A stretch of 64,000 nt of DNA from Phycisphaerae bacterium (lineage in GTDB: Bacteria > Planctomycetota > Phycisphaerae > Sedimentisphaerales > Anaerohalosphaeraceae). Every line of letters starts with the position of its first letter. Positions within the stretch are counted from its first letter, which is position 1. A program made the position numbers and the translations under genes. The stretch spans positions 1 to 64,000 of the forward strand of contig JACZKQ010000167.1 in NCBI GenBank assembly GCA_014859965.1, given 5' to 3'. The notes beneath the pieces are model-generated. The model saw only the letters and a program-made list of their open reading frames with translations, searched no databases and had not been told where the DNA came from. Of the stretch, positions 43,757-52,938 are shown piece after piece.

Positions 43757-44860
43757 TTGACGGTTCTGGCGATTGGCTTGGCGGCGGGTTCATGTGCAGT
43801 ATCGGCGGCGCTGACTGCGGCGGTGCGGCGCGTGAGTCTGCGGCGAGGGTTCGTGGCCCGACCTGCGGCCGACCGCTATCACAGCACAGTAGTGCCCCTC
43901 GGTGGAGGGATTGCGATATTCTGGACGATTGCCCTGTTCCTGGCGGGGGGGCTGGTGTTGATGCGATTCGTAATTGCGCCGGGGATTGTGGGGTGGTTCG
44001 ACGCATCGGTGACGATGCATGCGGAGGGGTTTCTGCGCAAGACCCCGGATCTGCTGCTGGTCCTGGCGGGCGGACTGGTGCTTCACATCATGGGACTCTA
44101 TGACGACCGCAAGAGATTAGGACCGTTTTTCAAGCTGTTTGTTCAGTTTGTGGTGGCGATTGCGATTGCGTGGTTTGCGGATATCCGGCTTGAATTCTTC
44201 ATTCCAAGCAGGGTGGCGACGACGGCCTTCTCAGCCGTATGGATCGTGCTCATTGTCAACATGTTCAATTTTCTCGATAACATGGACGGTCTCAGCACCG
44301 GCATCGCTCTAATCAGTTCGGCCGTCCTGTTTACGGCGGCGGCGCTCTCGGGACAGATGTTTGTCGGGGCATTGGGACTGGTGTTCATGGGCAGCCTCGC
44401 AGGCTTTCTCATCTTCAACTTTCCACCTGCACGGATTTTCATGGGGGACTGCGGTTCGCTGATCGTTGGCTACTTCGCGGCGATTATCACGCTGCGGACA
44501 ACCTACTACCATGAGGCTCACGGGGCGGGACTGTACGCGGTCTGTATGCCCCTGGTTGTCATGGCGGTGCCGCTGTACGATTTTATCAGCGTGACATTTC
44601 TGCGGATTCGCCAGGGCAAGAGCCCGTTCGTGGGGGACACGCAGCATTTTTCGCACCGCCTGAAGCGGCGCGGCCTTACAGACACACAGACCGTCTTGAC
44701 CCTGTACCTTGCGACGGTATGCACGGGGGTCAGTGCGGTATTTCTGTATCAGGTGGATTGGGCGGGGGCGCTGCTGATTCTCGCCCAGACGGCCATGATC
44801 CTGACGATTGTTGCAATTCTGGAAAGCACGGGCAACCCGAATCCACAGGGGCGGCCATGA
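43757..44860 (+). CDS. Undecaprenyl-phosphate sugar-1-phosphate transferase (MraY/WecA family)
   Basis: The protein (367 aa) is polytopic, with about ten membrane segments. Family motifs are GLYDDRKRLGPFFKL (cytoplasmic aspartates), NMFNFLDNMDGLSTG (catalytic aspartate), FMGDCGSLIVGY, and a cytoplasmic His-rich loop, DTQHFSHRLKRRG. It should transfer a UDP-sugar phosphate to undecaprenyl phosphate and start a surface glycan. Its context with an O-antigen-ligase-like gene favours a WecA role over MraY. The start is uncertain: TTG at 43757 is used here, while an in-frame ATT at 43748 has better spacing to GGAG (43737-43740). It overlaps the next gene by four bases. Confidence 0.85.
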   Translation: MTVLAIGLAAGSCAVSAALTAAVRRVSLRRGFVARPAADRYHSTVVPLGGGIAIFWTIALFLAGGLVLMRFVIAPGIVGWFDASVTMHAEGFLRKTPDLLLVLAGGLVLHIMGLYDDRKRLGPFFKLFVQFVVAIAIAWFADIRLEFFIPSRVATTAFSAVWIVLIVNMFNFLDNMDGLSTGIALISSAVLFTAAALSGQMFVGALGLVFMGSLAGFLIFNFPPARIFMGDCGSLIVGYFAAIITLRTTYYHEAHGAGLYAVCMPLVVMAVPLYDFISVTFLRIRQGKSPFVGDTQHFSHRLKRRGLTDTQTVLTLYLATVCTGVSAVFLYQVDWAGALLILAQTAMILTIVAILESTGNPNPQGRP

Positions 44861-47151
44861 CACGCGGCGGGGCGGTGCACATCACACAGAAGGACAGCAA
44901 GGCTTTTGAACGCTTTGAGGCGTTGCTTCTGATCGTGTGCCTCTGCGTACTGGCGGTGCGAGCCACGTATATCGAGAGCCCGCACGGCGGATTGCTCAAT
45001 CCCGCACAGTTCTTGACCAATGAGGCATTCAGCGTGCTTCTTTCGGGGGTGTTGATCTTGGCCGCGGCAGCGTGGTTTGTCGCCGGGTTCTGCCGGCGGA
45101 CGGTTGTGTATCGGTTCAGCGGGATCGAGTGGGGTCTGGCGTTGTTTCTGCCGGCGGCTGTGGTGGCCGTCGCGGCGGCCTCGAACAAGCGGGCGGCAAT
45201 CAACGACATGGCGACGCTCATCGCGCCCATGGCGGCGGCGGTCATGCTGGTTCAGATCCTTGGCAGCCAGCACAGGCTGAAGCTGGTCTTGTTCGTGATC
45301 TTCGCGCTGGGGGCGGTGACGACGTGGCAGTGCGCCGACCAGTTCTTTACGAGCAACGCCGAGATGATCGCCGATTACGAAAGCGACCCCCAGAAGCATC
45401 TGGAGGTCATCGGGGCCGAGCCGGGTTCATTCGAACAGATGCTGTACGAGCACCGGTTGTACGGCAAGGACATACGAGGCTTTCTGACGACGAGCAACTC
45501 GACAGGTTCGCTCCTGCTGCTGGTGGCGTTTGCGGCGACGGGTCTTGCGGCGGATTGCATCCGCGCGCGCCGCGGCCGGTCTTCGGACGCGTTGACCGCA
45601 TGCGTCGCTCTGGCGGCGGCGATTGCATGGGTGGGATTGATCATCGTGCGCAGCCGCGGCGCACTGGGGGCGGCAGTGGTTGGGATCGTTTTGTTCGCGG
45701 CGGCAATCGGATTCGGGCGGCGGCTTTGGCGCTTTCGCGTGGTGCTGTGGGTGCTCTGCATTGTGGGAATCGTCGCTGCGGTTGCAGGTGTGACGGCGTA
45801 CGGCATGCGCCACGACACATTGCCCGGCGGGGCATCCATGCTGGTTCGCTGGCAGTACTGGAAAGGAGCAATGGCAATGTATGCCGACAAGCCGCTGGCC
45901 GGGGCAGGAGGCGGCAACTTCGCGGTGCTTTATCCGCACTACAAGATCGCCGCAGCGCCGGAGACGGTGAGCGATCCGCACAATTTCCTGCTGAGCCTGC
46001 TGAGTCAATATGGGCCCGCGGGTTTGATGGGCTTTCTTGCGGGATTTGCGGTCGTCCTGTATCGCGCTGTTGCTTCGGCGGGCCGCTTCGACGCTTCTGA
46101 AGGGGTGCACGGGCAGGCGGGGCCCTCCGGGCGGCTTGCAATGGCGACTTTGGCGGCGACGGGGTCGGCGATGCTGATGCTTCGGCCCTTGCTGAATGCC
46201 GTCGACCTGGGCGACCGAATCGATGTAAAGATCTATGTCATGCTGGTTCTGTACATCGTTCCGGTGGTTGTCTTCGGCGTCGTCTTCACTTTGGTCTGGT
46301 TTTCCAGCAGGACGGTGGCGGCATCGCCGCAGCAGTGCGGCCGCGGTCTGGCGGCGGGGCTCTTCTGCGGCATAGCCGCCGTGGCGATTCACAACGTGAT
46401 CGACTTTGCAATTTTTGAGCCGGCGGTGCTGACGTTGTTCTGGACTATCGTCGCGTGTTTGTTCGCGGCCGATTCGCATGCCAGGACTGTGGCGGTGTTT
46501 GTGCCCGCACGGCCGCTGCGACTGGCGATGATCGGCGTAACCGCGATCTTGGCTGTCGCCTTTCTGGCCTTCTCACTGATGCCGACCGTGAAAGCCGGGC
46601 GGCTGACACAGCAGGCGTTGCAGGATGGGTTTTCGACGACAACGCTGCTCAATCAGGCGGCGAAGGTCGATGCGTTAAGCCCGATGGCGTCATCGACGGC
46701 GGGCAAAGCGTACCTGCGGCGATATGCTGATGGCCCGAGCCCGAATGCAGCGATTCTGGAGCGGGCGGCCGATTGTTTTCGCGAGGCGATCGCACGCGAT
46801 CCCGCGAACTTCAGACATTACGAGAAGCTTGGGCAGGTGTATGAAACGATGGCGGATCGGGCCTCGAGCGACCGGCGACGCAAACATCTGGAGGCGGCCT
46901 TTGCGGCATTGAGCGAAGCGGTACAGCGCTATCCGGGCTCGGACAGGCTCCACTTGAAATCGGCCGGGATCGCTGAGGCGGTCGACCGCAACGAGGCAGC
47001 CATCATGCACTATCGCCGAGCGATAGAGATCGAGGATGCCTACCGGCGGCAATTTGCGACGATGTATCCGGGGCGACAACTCTTCAGCCGCTTGGGCGAG
47101 AGCAACTATCAGCTTGCCAAGGCGCGACTGGCGGAACTCGAACGAGAGTAG
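44857..47151 (+). CDS. O-antigen ligase/polymerase-like membrane protein with TPR-like C-terminus
   Basis: The protein has 764 aa. The ATG at 44857 is chosen because it overlaps the previous stop as ATGA; the frame extends to 44719. About 12-14 transmembrane segments cover residues 25-590. A Wzy_C-type periplasmic loop (AMYADKPLAGAGGGNFAVLY, SDPHNFLLSLLSQYGPAGLM) is typical of O-antigen ligases and polymerases. The last 170 residues are helical and TPR-like (ADCFREAIARDPANFRHYEKLGQVYETM). It should join or polymerise lipid-linked glycans at the inner membrane. It follows the WecA/MraY-like gene directly and ends the plus-strand cluster, convergent with yebC. Confidence 0.86.
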   Translation: MTRGGAVHITQKDSKAFERFEALLLIVCLCVLAVRATYIESPHGGLLNPAQFLTNEAFSVLLSGVLILAAAAWFVAGFCRRTVVYRFSGIEWGLALFLPAAVVAVAAASNKRAAINDMATLIAPMAAAVMLVQILGSQHRLKLVLFVIFALGAVTTWQCADQFFTSNAEMIADYESDPQKHLEVIGAEPGSFEQMLYEHRLYGKDIRGFLTTSNSTGSLLLLVAFAATGLAADCIRARRGRSSDALTACVALAAAIAWVGLIIVRSRGALGAAVVGIVLFAAAIGFGRRLWRFRVVLWVLCIVGIVAAVAGVTAYGMRHDTLPGGASMLVRWQYWKGAMAMYADKPLAGAGGGNFAVLYPHYKIAAAPETVSDPHNFLLSLLSQYGPAGLMGFLAGFAVVLYRAVASAGRFDASEGVHGQAGPSGRLAMATLAATGSAMLMLRPLLNAVDLGDRIDVKIYVMLVLYIVPVVVFGVVFTLVWFSSRTVAASPQQCGRGLAAGLFCGIAAVAIHNVIDFAIFEPAVLTLFWTIVACLFAADSHARTVAVFVPARPLRLAMIGVTAILAVAFLAFSLMPTVKAGRLTQQALQDGFSTTTLLNQAAKVDALSPMASSTAGKAYLRRYADGPSPNAAILERAADCFREAIARDPANFRHYEKLGQVYETMADRASSDRRRKHLEAAFAALSEAVQRYPGSDRLHLKSAGIAEAVDRNEAAIMHYRRAIEIEDAYRRQFATMYPGRQLFSRLGESNYQLAKARLAELERE

Positions 47152-47203
47152 TCGTACTCAGCATCCGACCCGCAGTAGACCCCGCGTGTTCAGACAAGCA
47201 GGA

Positions 47204-47956
47204 TCAGTCTTCCGCCGCCTCAAGGATTTCGTCAGGAATGTCGAAATTGGCGTAAACATTTTGGACATCGTCGTGATCTTCGAGTTCTTCCATGAGGCCG
47301 AGAATCTTCTTCGCTGTCTCAGCGTTTCTCACGGGCACCATATTCTGGGCAACCATGGAAATCTCAGCGACCTCGGTGGGAATCTTCTTGTCCTGGAGGG
47401 CCTTGCGGAGCTGTTCGTAGGCGGTTGCGGCGCAGGTGATTTCGTATACAGGGCCGGTGTTCTGCATGTCGTCGGCGCCGGCGGCCAGAGCGATCTCCAT
47501 CAGGTCGTCCTCGGCAATGGCGTCGCTGCGGACGGTGATGAGCCCTTTCTTGCTGAACATCCAGTTCACGCAGCCGGTTGCGCCCAGTGAGCCGCCCCGG
47601 CGCTCGAAAATCTTCTTAATCTCGGGGGCGGTGCGACTCCGGTTGTCAGTCAGGCCATCGGCCATGATGGCGATGCCGCCGGGGGCGTACCCTTCGTAAA
47701 GCACTTCTTCGTAGTTGACGGCGCCGAGTTCTCCAGTGCCTTTCTTGATGGCTTTTTCGATGGTGTCCTTGGGCATATTGGCGGCTTTGCCCTTATCGAT
47801 GGCGTAGCGCAGAGACAGGTTCTGTGCCGGATCGCCGCCCCCCGCCTTGGCCGAGACGATGATCATGCGAGCGATCTTGCTCCACATCTTACCGCGCTTC
47901 GCGTCATTTGCGGCTTTTTTGTATTTAATGCCCGACCAATGCGAATGTCCTGACAT
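47204..47956 (-). CDS. yebC: YebC/PmpR family regulator (TACO1 homologue)
   Basis: The protein (250 aa) has the conserved start MSGHSHWSGIKYKKAANDAK and the three-domain layout of the YebC family, with NMPKDTIEKAIKKGTGE and LYEGYAPGGIAIMADGLTDN motifs. Members were described as transcription factors; the mitochondrial homologue TACO1 activates translation, and bacterial YebC has been tied to proline-rich translation. It is the last gene of the nusA-infB-rbfA-HhH-hisG series, 57 bases after hisG. A translational role fits that neighbourhood. Confidence 0.94.
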   Translation of the reverse strand: MSGHSHWSGIKYKKAANDAKRGKMWSKIARMIIVSAKAGGGDPAQNLSLRYAIDKGKAANMPKDTIEKAIKKGTGELGAVNYEEVLYEGYAPGGIAIMADGLTDNRSRTAPEIKKIFERRGGSLGATGCVNWMFSKKGLITVRSDAIAEDDLMEIALAAGADDMQNTGPVYEITCAATAYEQLRKALQDKKIPTEVAEISMVAQNMVPVRNAETAKKILGLMEELEDHDDVQNVYANFDIPDEILEAAED

Positions 47957-48013
47957 ACAGAATACCCTAAAAACAGACAGTGGTTATCTTCCCGGACCGT
48001 GTCCGAGGTGCGT

Positions 48014-48889
48014 CTAATGTATCACTTTTTTGAGCGAATACGTGAAAATTCCGGTAGCACCGGCGCGTTTTAGTTCAGGGATAAGTCTTCGCTCGATATT
48101 GTCATCGACGATGATTTCAACGGCCACATGCGCGCCGTCCGCCAATGGGGATACCGTGGGACTTTTCTCGGCAGGCAGAATACCAATGATCGTCTGAAGG
48201 TCCTCGTTTCTGACGTTCATCTTCAAGCCGACCTTGGTCTTGGCGTCAATGGCGGCATTGAGCAGAATACAGATGTTCTCGATTTTCTGACGTTTGAAGG
48301 CGTCCGTCCATGCGGTACGGTTGGCGATAAAACGCGTTGTGGAGGTCATGATCGTGTCAATGATCCGAAGGTTGTTGGCGCGGAGCGACGAGCCCGTCTC
48401 GGTAAGTTCGACAATGGCGTCGACGAGGCGGGCCTTCACTTCGGTGGCGCCCCAACTGAATTCAACCTTTACGTTGACGTTTTTCTCTGCGAAATACCGC
48501 TTGGTTGCGTTGACCAGTTCGGTGGCGACGATGCCACCGGCGAGGTCCTCGGGCTGCTGCGCGGCGGCTTCGCTGGGCACGGCGAGCACCCATCGGGCCG
48601 GGTTGCTGGTGGCTTTGCTGTAAAGCAGTTCGCAAACTTCATGAACGTTCGAATCGTTTTCCACGATCCAGTCATGGCCGGTGAAGCCGGCGTCAAGCAC
48701 GCCGTCTTCGACATAGCGGCTCATTTCCTGAGCCCGTAACAGGATCAACTGGATCTCCTCGTCGTCAATGCGGGGAAAATAGCTTCGTTCGTATCCGGAA
48801 ACATTGAATCCGGCCCGTTCGAGAAGATCGAACGTGGCGTTCTGCAGACTGCCTTTCGGGATGCCCAGTTTCAATACTTGCTTCGTCAA
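48014..48889 (-). CDS. hisG: ATP phosphoribosyltransferase, long form
   Basis: The protein (291 aa from TTG at 48889) catalyses the first step of histidine synthesis, ATP plus PRPP to phosphoribosyl-ATP. It is the long HisG form with its own regulatory domain: the catalytic part covers about 1-215 ([20 protein letters not shown] at the N-terminus, [14 protein letters not shown]), and the ACT-like HisG_C domain covers about 220-291. Histidine feedback control is known for this form. GGAAGGAAGG lies just before the TTG, which is therefore preferred to the GTG at 48904. No other his gene is near. It stands in a translation operon between the HhH-GPD gene and yebC. Confidence 0.93.
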   Translation of the reverse strand: MTKQVLKLGIPKGSLQNATFDLLERAGFNVSGYERSYFPRIDDEEIQLILLRAQEMSRYVEDGVLDAGFTGHDWIVENDSNVHEVCELLYSKATSNPARWVLAVPSEAAAQQPEDLAGGIVATELVNATKRYFAEKNVNVKVEFSWGATEVKARLVDAIVELTETGSSLRANNLRIIDTIMTSTTRFIANRTAWTDAFKRQKIENICILLNAAIDAKTKVGLKMNVRNEDLQTIIGILPAEKSPTVSPLADGAHVAVEIIVDDNIERRLIPELKRAGATGIFTYSLKKVIH

Positions 48890-48909
48890 AACCCTTCCTT
48901 CCACTCAGA

Positions 48910-49623
48910 TCACTTGCTTTTCTTTCGTTTCGCCGTCTTCTTTTTTGCGGCGGGTTTCTTTGGGGCTTCGCGTCCGTCGTCGGTCTCAGCGGACGGCTCC
49001 GCAGTCGGACATGATTTGTTGGAGGTTTCGCTTTGCCGCCGCAGCAGGGCGTAAAACTCATAGGCGTCGGCGGCCGAGATGCGGCGCTCAAGAAAACCTG
49101 CGATTTCTTCATCGGTGGCGGTCGGATCCACCAGCCCGTCGGCCTTGAGATAGTCCACCATCCTCGGAGTCAGGGGGATGGCATGGCCTTCCAGGGCGAC
49201 GAGGAAACAGTAGTCGATGGCGAATTTCCCCGCAGCCTTGAAGCGCTCGAGTTCCTTTCTCGCCTGGCGTTTTCCCATTTGCCGAAGATCGACAAGGCTG
49301 ACGCGGTCGCGTCGACGAAAGATGGCGTTGAGGACGTCCGTCACGGCCGTGGCGGTGCGCTTGGCCTGAGCCGAATCAGAGCCCAGCACGTCGCAAATCT
49401 CTTCGCTGCGCGAGACCCGCAAATCGTTCAGATCCACGAAATGCGCCCCAATGCGCTTCCAAAGGGTCTTGGCTGCGGAGGATCGCTGGTGCTCGCTGAA
49501 AATCGCATACACCAGGGTCTCGGCGGGGTCGTCGAAGGTCATGCATGTCACTTTGCCGTGCTTCTTTTTCAGCGAGCGGTACAGCTTGCTGATTTCCTTA
49601 GCGTATTGTGTGCTGTTTTTCAT
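48910..49623 (-). CDS. HhH-GPD (endonuclease III-like) protein, catalytic residues not conserved
   Basis: The protein (237 aa) follows the endonuclease III fold: DDPAETLVYAIFSEHQRSSA corresponds to the N-terminal helices and DLRQMGKRQARKELERF to the helix-hairpin-helix. In EndoIII the hairpin ends GxGRKTA with the catalytic lysine, and VDTH supplies the aspartate. Here VDTH is replaced by LTPRM, so the aspartate is missing. The [4Fe-4S] cysteine cluster is also absent. The last 35 residues are a Lys/Ala/Pro-rich tail (PKKPAAKKKTAKRKKSK) likely to bind nucleic acid. It may be a non-enzymatic DNA or RNA binder. It lies between rbfA and hisG, 5-20 bases from each. Confidence 0.72.
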   Translation of the reverse strand: MKNSTQYAKEISKLYRSLKKKHGKVTCMTFDDPAETLVYAIFSEHQRSSAAKTLWKRIGAHFVDLNDLRVSRSEEICDVLGSDSAQAKRTATAVTDVLNAIFRRRDRVSLVDLRQMGKRQARKELERFKAAGKFAIDYCFLVALEGHAIPLTPRMVDYLKADGLVDPTATDEEIAGFLERRISAADAYEFYALLRRQSETSNKSCPTAEPSAETDDGREAPKKPAAKKKTAKRKKSK

Positions 49624-49641
49624 AATGTCTCGCCGAAAAGA

Positions 49642-50097
49642 TCAATCCTGCTCGTCCATCGGTTTGCCGTCCTCATCCATCGGTTCGTCATCCTCGTCCA
49701 TTGGTTCATCATCAAGATTATCTTCCGGTTGCGTGTATTCCTTGGCGGCGGCGTCGATGAGCCGCAGCGTTTCAAGCGTTTTCTGCAGTTTGGTATCCAG
49801 GTGAAACTGCAGTTTCGGACAAAACTTGGACGTCAGGCATTTCCCAAGACGGGTCTGAATGTGCCGCGCGGCATGCTGAATCGCAGTGAAGGTCAGCTTC
49901 TGCTGAGTTTCATCGGTGCTCATGATGCTGAGTCCCACGTCCGCATTCTTCAGGTCGGGCGATATGTCCACTTCCGTGACGCTCACAAGCCCCTGAATGC
50001 GCGGATCGTTGAGACGATTGGCGATGGTGTCGCTGACGGACTCGCGAATCACGCGCGCCACTTTTTCCTGCCTTCTGGATGGTTGCCCTGTTGCCAT
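49642..50097 (-). CDS. rbfA: Ribosome-binding factor A with acidic repeat tail
   Basis: The protein (151 aa) has the RbfA KH-like fold: RRQEKVARVIRESVSDTIAN at the start, DPRIQGLVSVTEVDISPDLK, and the C-terminal ARHIQTRLGKCLTSKFCPKL. RbfA binds the 30S subunit and assists 16S rRNA 5'-end maturation. The last 35 residues are an acidic tail made of near-repeats of EPMDED. The tail is unusual compared with standard RbfA of about 120-130 residues. It follows infB by 26 bases in the usual nusA-infB-rbfA order. Confidence 0.94.
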   Translation of the reverse strand: MATGQPSRRQEKVARVIRESVSDTIANRLNDPRIQGLVSVTEVDISPDLKNADVGLSIMSTDETQQKLTFTAIQHAARHIQTRLGKCLTSKFCPKLQFHLDTKLQKTLETLRLIDAAAKEYTQPEDNLDDEPMDEDDEPMDEDGKPMDEQD

Positions 50098-50123
50098 TCG
50101 TCACCCGATGTGAACTTATCTGT

Positions 50124-52829
50124 TTACAGTGTCCTTGCGACCTCGATGACTTCATAGGCCTCGAAAACATCGTCGCGTTTGATGTCGTCGAAGCCGGCGA
50201 TTTTGACGCCGCATTCGAGACCCGCCTTGACCTCCCTCACGTCGTCTTTGAAATGCTTCAGCGACTCGATGGAGCAGTTGTCCTTGACGATGATGCTGTT
50301 GCGGATGAGCCGCAGCTTGGCCTTTTTCGGAATAATCCCGCTGTCGACGTAGCAGCCGGCAATCGTGCCGAGGCTGGACACTTTGAAGGTGTCTCGCACG
50401 ACGAGTTTGCCGAGATGTTTCTCTTCGAACCGCGGTTCGAGGAGCCCTGTCATGGCGTCGCGCAGGTCTTCTGTGATGCGGTAAATAATATTGTAAAAGC
50501 GTATGTCGACGCCCCTGCTGTCGGCGATCTCGCGAACGCGGTCCTCGGCGACGACATTGAAGCCGATAATGATGGCGCCCGAGGCTTCTGCGAGCACAAC
50601 GTCGCCTTCGTTGACGCCGCCTACCGCAGCGTGAATAATCTTGATTTTGACCTCGTCGGTGCTCAGATCGGTCAGGTACTTGATGAGCACGTCGACGGAG
50701 CCCTGCACGTCGGCCTTGACGATGAGATTGAGTTCCTTAATATTTCCCGACTCAATCTGGCTGAAGAGGTTATCGAGCGTAATCTGCGATCTCTGCGAGA
50801 GAGACTTCTCGCGTGATCGCATCTGATTCTCCTCGGCGGCGTTCTTGGCCTTGTTGAGGTCGTCAGTGCAGTAGAACCGGTCGCCGGCATGGGGAGCCTC
50901 GCTAAGGCCGGTAACCTCGACGGCCATCGAACTGGTGGCCGATTTTATGTTCTTGCCGCGGCTGTCGCGGAGCGTACGGACGCGACCGTAGCCGGTGCCG
51001 GCGAGAATAATGTCGCCCTTGGACAACTTGCCTTCCTTGATGAGCAGGGTGGCAACGACGCCCTGCGTGGTCGTCATTTTGGCCTCGACGACCCAGCCGC
51101 TGGCCGGGATTTCGCAGTCCGCCTTGTAATCCTTCAATTCGGCGGTGTAATCGAGGTGCTCGATAAGGTCCTCGATGCCCAGGCCGGTGATGGCACTGGT
51201 TTTGACGATTTCCGTGTTCCCGCTCCATTCGCTCGGAGTCAGGTCATGTTCGGCCAACTGACCGTAAATTCGGTTGATGTCGACGCCTGGCAGGTCGATT
51301 TTGTTAAGAGCGACGAGGATTTCGACGCCCGCGGCCTTGGCGTGATGAATGGCTTCAACCGTTTGGGGCATCAGACCGTCGTCCGCCGCGACAACCAGCA
51401 CGACGATATCAGTCATATTGGCGCCCCGCGCACGCATGGCGGTAAAAGCCTCATGGCCGGGAGTATCCAGGAAAGTGACTTTCTTGTCTTTCCATTCGAC
51501 CATCGAAGCGCCGATGTGCTGAGTAATGCCGCCCGCCTCGCCCGCCGCAACAGAGGTCGAACGTATGCGGTCCAGCAGACTCGTTTTGCCGTGGTCGACG
51601 TGCCCCAGCATGGTGACGATGGGCGGACGCTTCTTGATATTGTTCCGCGGGCGGTTATCGAATTCCGTCTGAAGCTGTTCCTGCAAAAGCTGCTTCCGCT
51701 CGACGGTCAATTCGGTTCCCATCTCCACGGCAATCAATTCGGCGACGTCGGCGGCGATCACCTGGTTGGCGGTAGCCATGATGCCCTGGCCCATCAATTT
51801 GCCGATGATATCACCGGTTTTAACCATAAGCGCAGCGGACAGACTCTTCACTGTAATCGGCTCAGTGACGGTTGCCTTCTCGGGCCGCTCCATCTGGCCG
51901 ACATCCAGCGACTTTTTGGATTCGATCCGCCGCGAGGGTCTGGATCGCAGCGATTCCCCGCGTGCGGCCGCAAGCCGTGCGGCGCGTTCTTCGACATCGC
52001 GGGCATGTACTCGCTTGCCCCCTCCGATACTGCGGGGCTTCTTTTCAACGTCAATAGTTGCAGCGGTATCCTTGCGACGGCCTCGGGTACGGTCCCGGCC
52101 TTTTCCCTTCTTGCCGGCGGCATCCCCGGTTGGCGGGAGCAGCGGTTCGCTGATAGGCTGATCGAACCGCCCCCTGGCGGGCCGTGCAGGTCCAGCAGCC
52201 CTGTGTGGTCGCGGGCGGAAATCCTGAGGTTCGACCGACTCCATGCGGACGACGCGCGGGCCGGTCAACTGGGCCGGCTTGGGTTTGCCGAGCATGGGGC
52301 CTGCGGGCATGATCTTTTGCGGCTCGGGCGCTTCCGGAGCAGGCGGCGTCGCCTCAGGCGCCGTCGGTTCCTCTTCTGTTGCCTGGGCCGGCTCTTCGAC
52401 TTGCATTTCAGGCTCTGTCGCCGGCTCCGCAGATTCGGGGGCAGCCGCCTCGGTGATCGGCGCCAATTCGGGGGGCGCCTCGGCGGCCGCCGGGGCCGCT
52501 ATCTGCGGTTCCACCGATTCGGGGATCTCTTCAATCTCACTTGGGGTCTCTTCGACGGGCGGCTGCTCTATGGGAACTTCTTCGACCGCCTTGACCACTT
52601 TCTTTCGGACACGCACCTTCTTGAGGTCGACCCGCTTGGCGGTTTCGACGGCGGTTGTGTGTTCCCCCTCGCTGAACCATTCACGAATCGTCGCGGCCAA
52701 GCCCGCGGAAATTGTAGACATATGGTTGGTGATGTCCAGGCCTTCCGCCTGACACTTGTCAACAATGGCCTTACTCGCTACGCCCAGCTCCTTGGCCAAT
52801 AAATGTACTCTCGTCGTTGCTTTAGCCAA
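50124..52829 (-). CDS. infB: Translation initiation factor IF-2
   Basis: The protein (901 aa) delivers initiator fMet-tRNA to the 30S subunit and hydrolyses GTP on subunit joining. The N-terminus has an IF2_N motif ([20 protein letters not shown]). A low-complexity Pro/Ala/Glu linker of about 120 residues and a basic segment ([15 protein letters not shown]) follow. The G domain has G1 GHVDHGKTS near residue 407, DTPGHEAF (G3) and NKID (G4). Domains II to IV follow to the end. It is cotranscribed with nusA, 109 bases upstream, and rbfA. Length and layout are ordinary for the family. Confidence 0.96.
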   Translation of the reverse strand: MAKATTRVHLLAKELGVASKAIVDKCQAEGLDITNHMSTISAGLAATIREWFSEGEHTTAVETAKRVDLKKVRVRKKVVKAVEEVPIEQPPVEETPSEIEEIPESVEPQIAAPAAAEAPPELAPITEAAAPESAEPATEPEMQVEEPAQATEEEPTAPEATPPAPEAPEPQKIMPAGPMLGKPKPAQLTGPRVVRMESVEPQDFRPRPHRAAGPARPARGRFDQPISEPLLPPTGDAAGKKGKGRDRTRGRRKDTAATIDVEKKPRSIGGGKRVHARDVEERAARLAAARGESLRSRPSRRIESKKSLDVGQMERPEKATVTEPITVKSLSAALMVKTGDIIGKLMGQGIMATANQVIAADVAELIAVEMGTELTVERKQLLQEQLQTEFDNRPRNNIKKRPPIVTMLGHVDHGKTSLLDRIRSTSVAAGEAGGITQHIGASMVEWKDKKVTFLDTPGHEAFTAMRARGANMTDIVVLVVAADDGLMPQTVEAIHHAKAAGVEILVALNKIDLPGVDINRIYGQLAEHDLTPSEWSGNTEIVKTSAITGLGIEDLIEHLDYTAELKDYKADCEIPASGWVVEAKMTTTQGVVATLLIKEGKLSKGDIILAGTGYGRVRTLRDSRGKNIKSATSSMAVEVTGLSEAPHAGDRFYCTDDLNKAKNAAEENQMRSREKSLSQRSQITLDNLFSQIESGNIKELNLIVKADVQGSVDVLIKYLTDLSTDEVKIKIIHAAVGGVNEGDVVLAEASGAIIIGFNVVAEDRVREIADSRGVDIRFYNIIYRITEDLRDAMTGLLEPRFEEKHLGKLVVRDTFKVSSLGTIAGCYVDSGIIPKKAKLRLIRNSIIVKDNCSIESLKHFKDDVREVKAGLECGVKIAGFDDIKRDDVFEAYEVIEVARTL

Positions 52830-52938
52830 ACCAATATCTCCACAATTCTAATGTATGCGTCTGCCGCCTTCGGCGATCCGACCCCGGACACACCGGTCCG
52901 GATCCTCTGACGGGCGACGCGACAGCACCGCGGCGGGA

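Noticed and set aside
43748-43760. ATT start codon for the WecA/MraY-like gene
   Set aside because: Spacing to GGAG is good, but ATT starts are very rare. TTG at 43757 is kept as the default and the uncertainty is stated.
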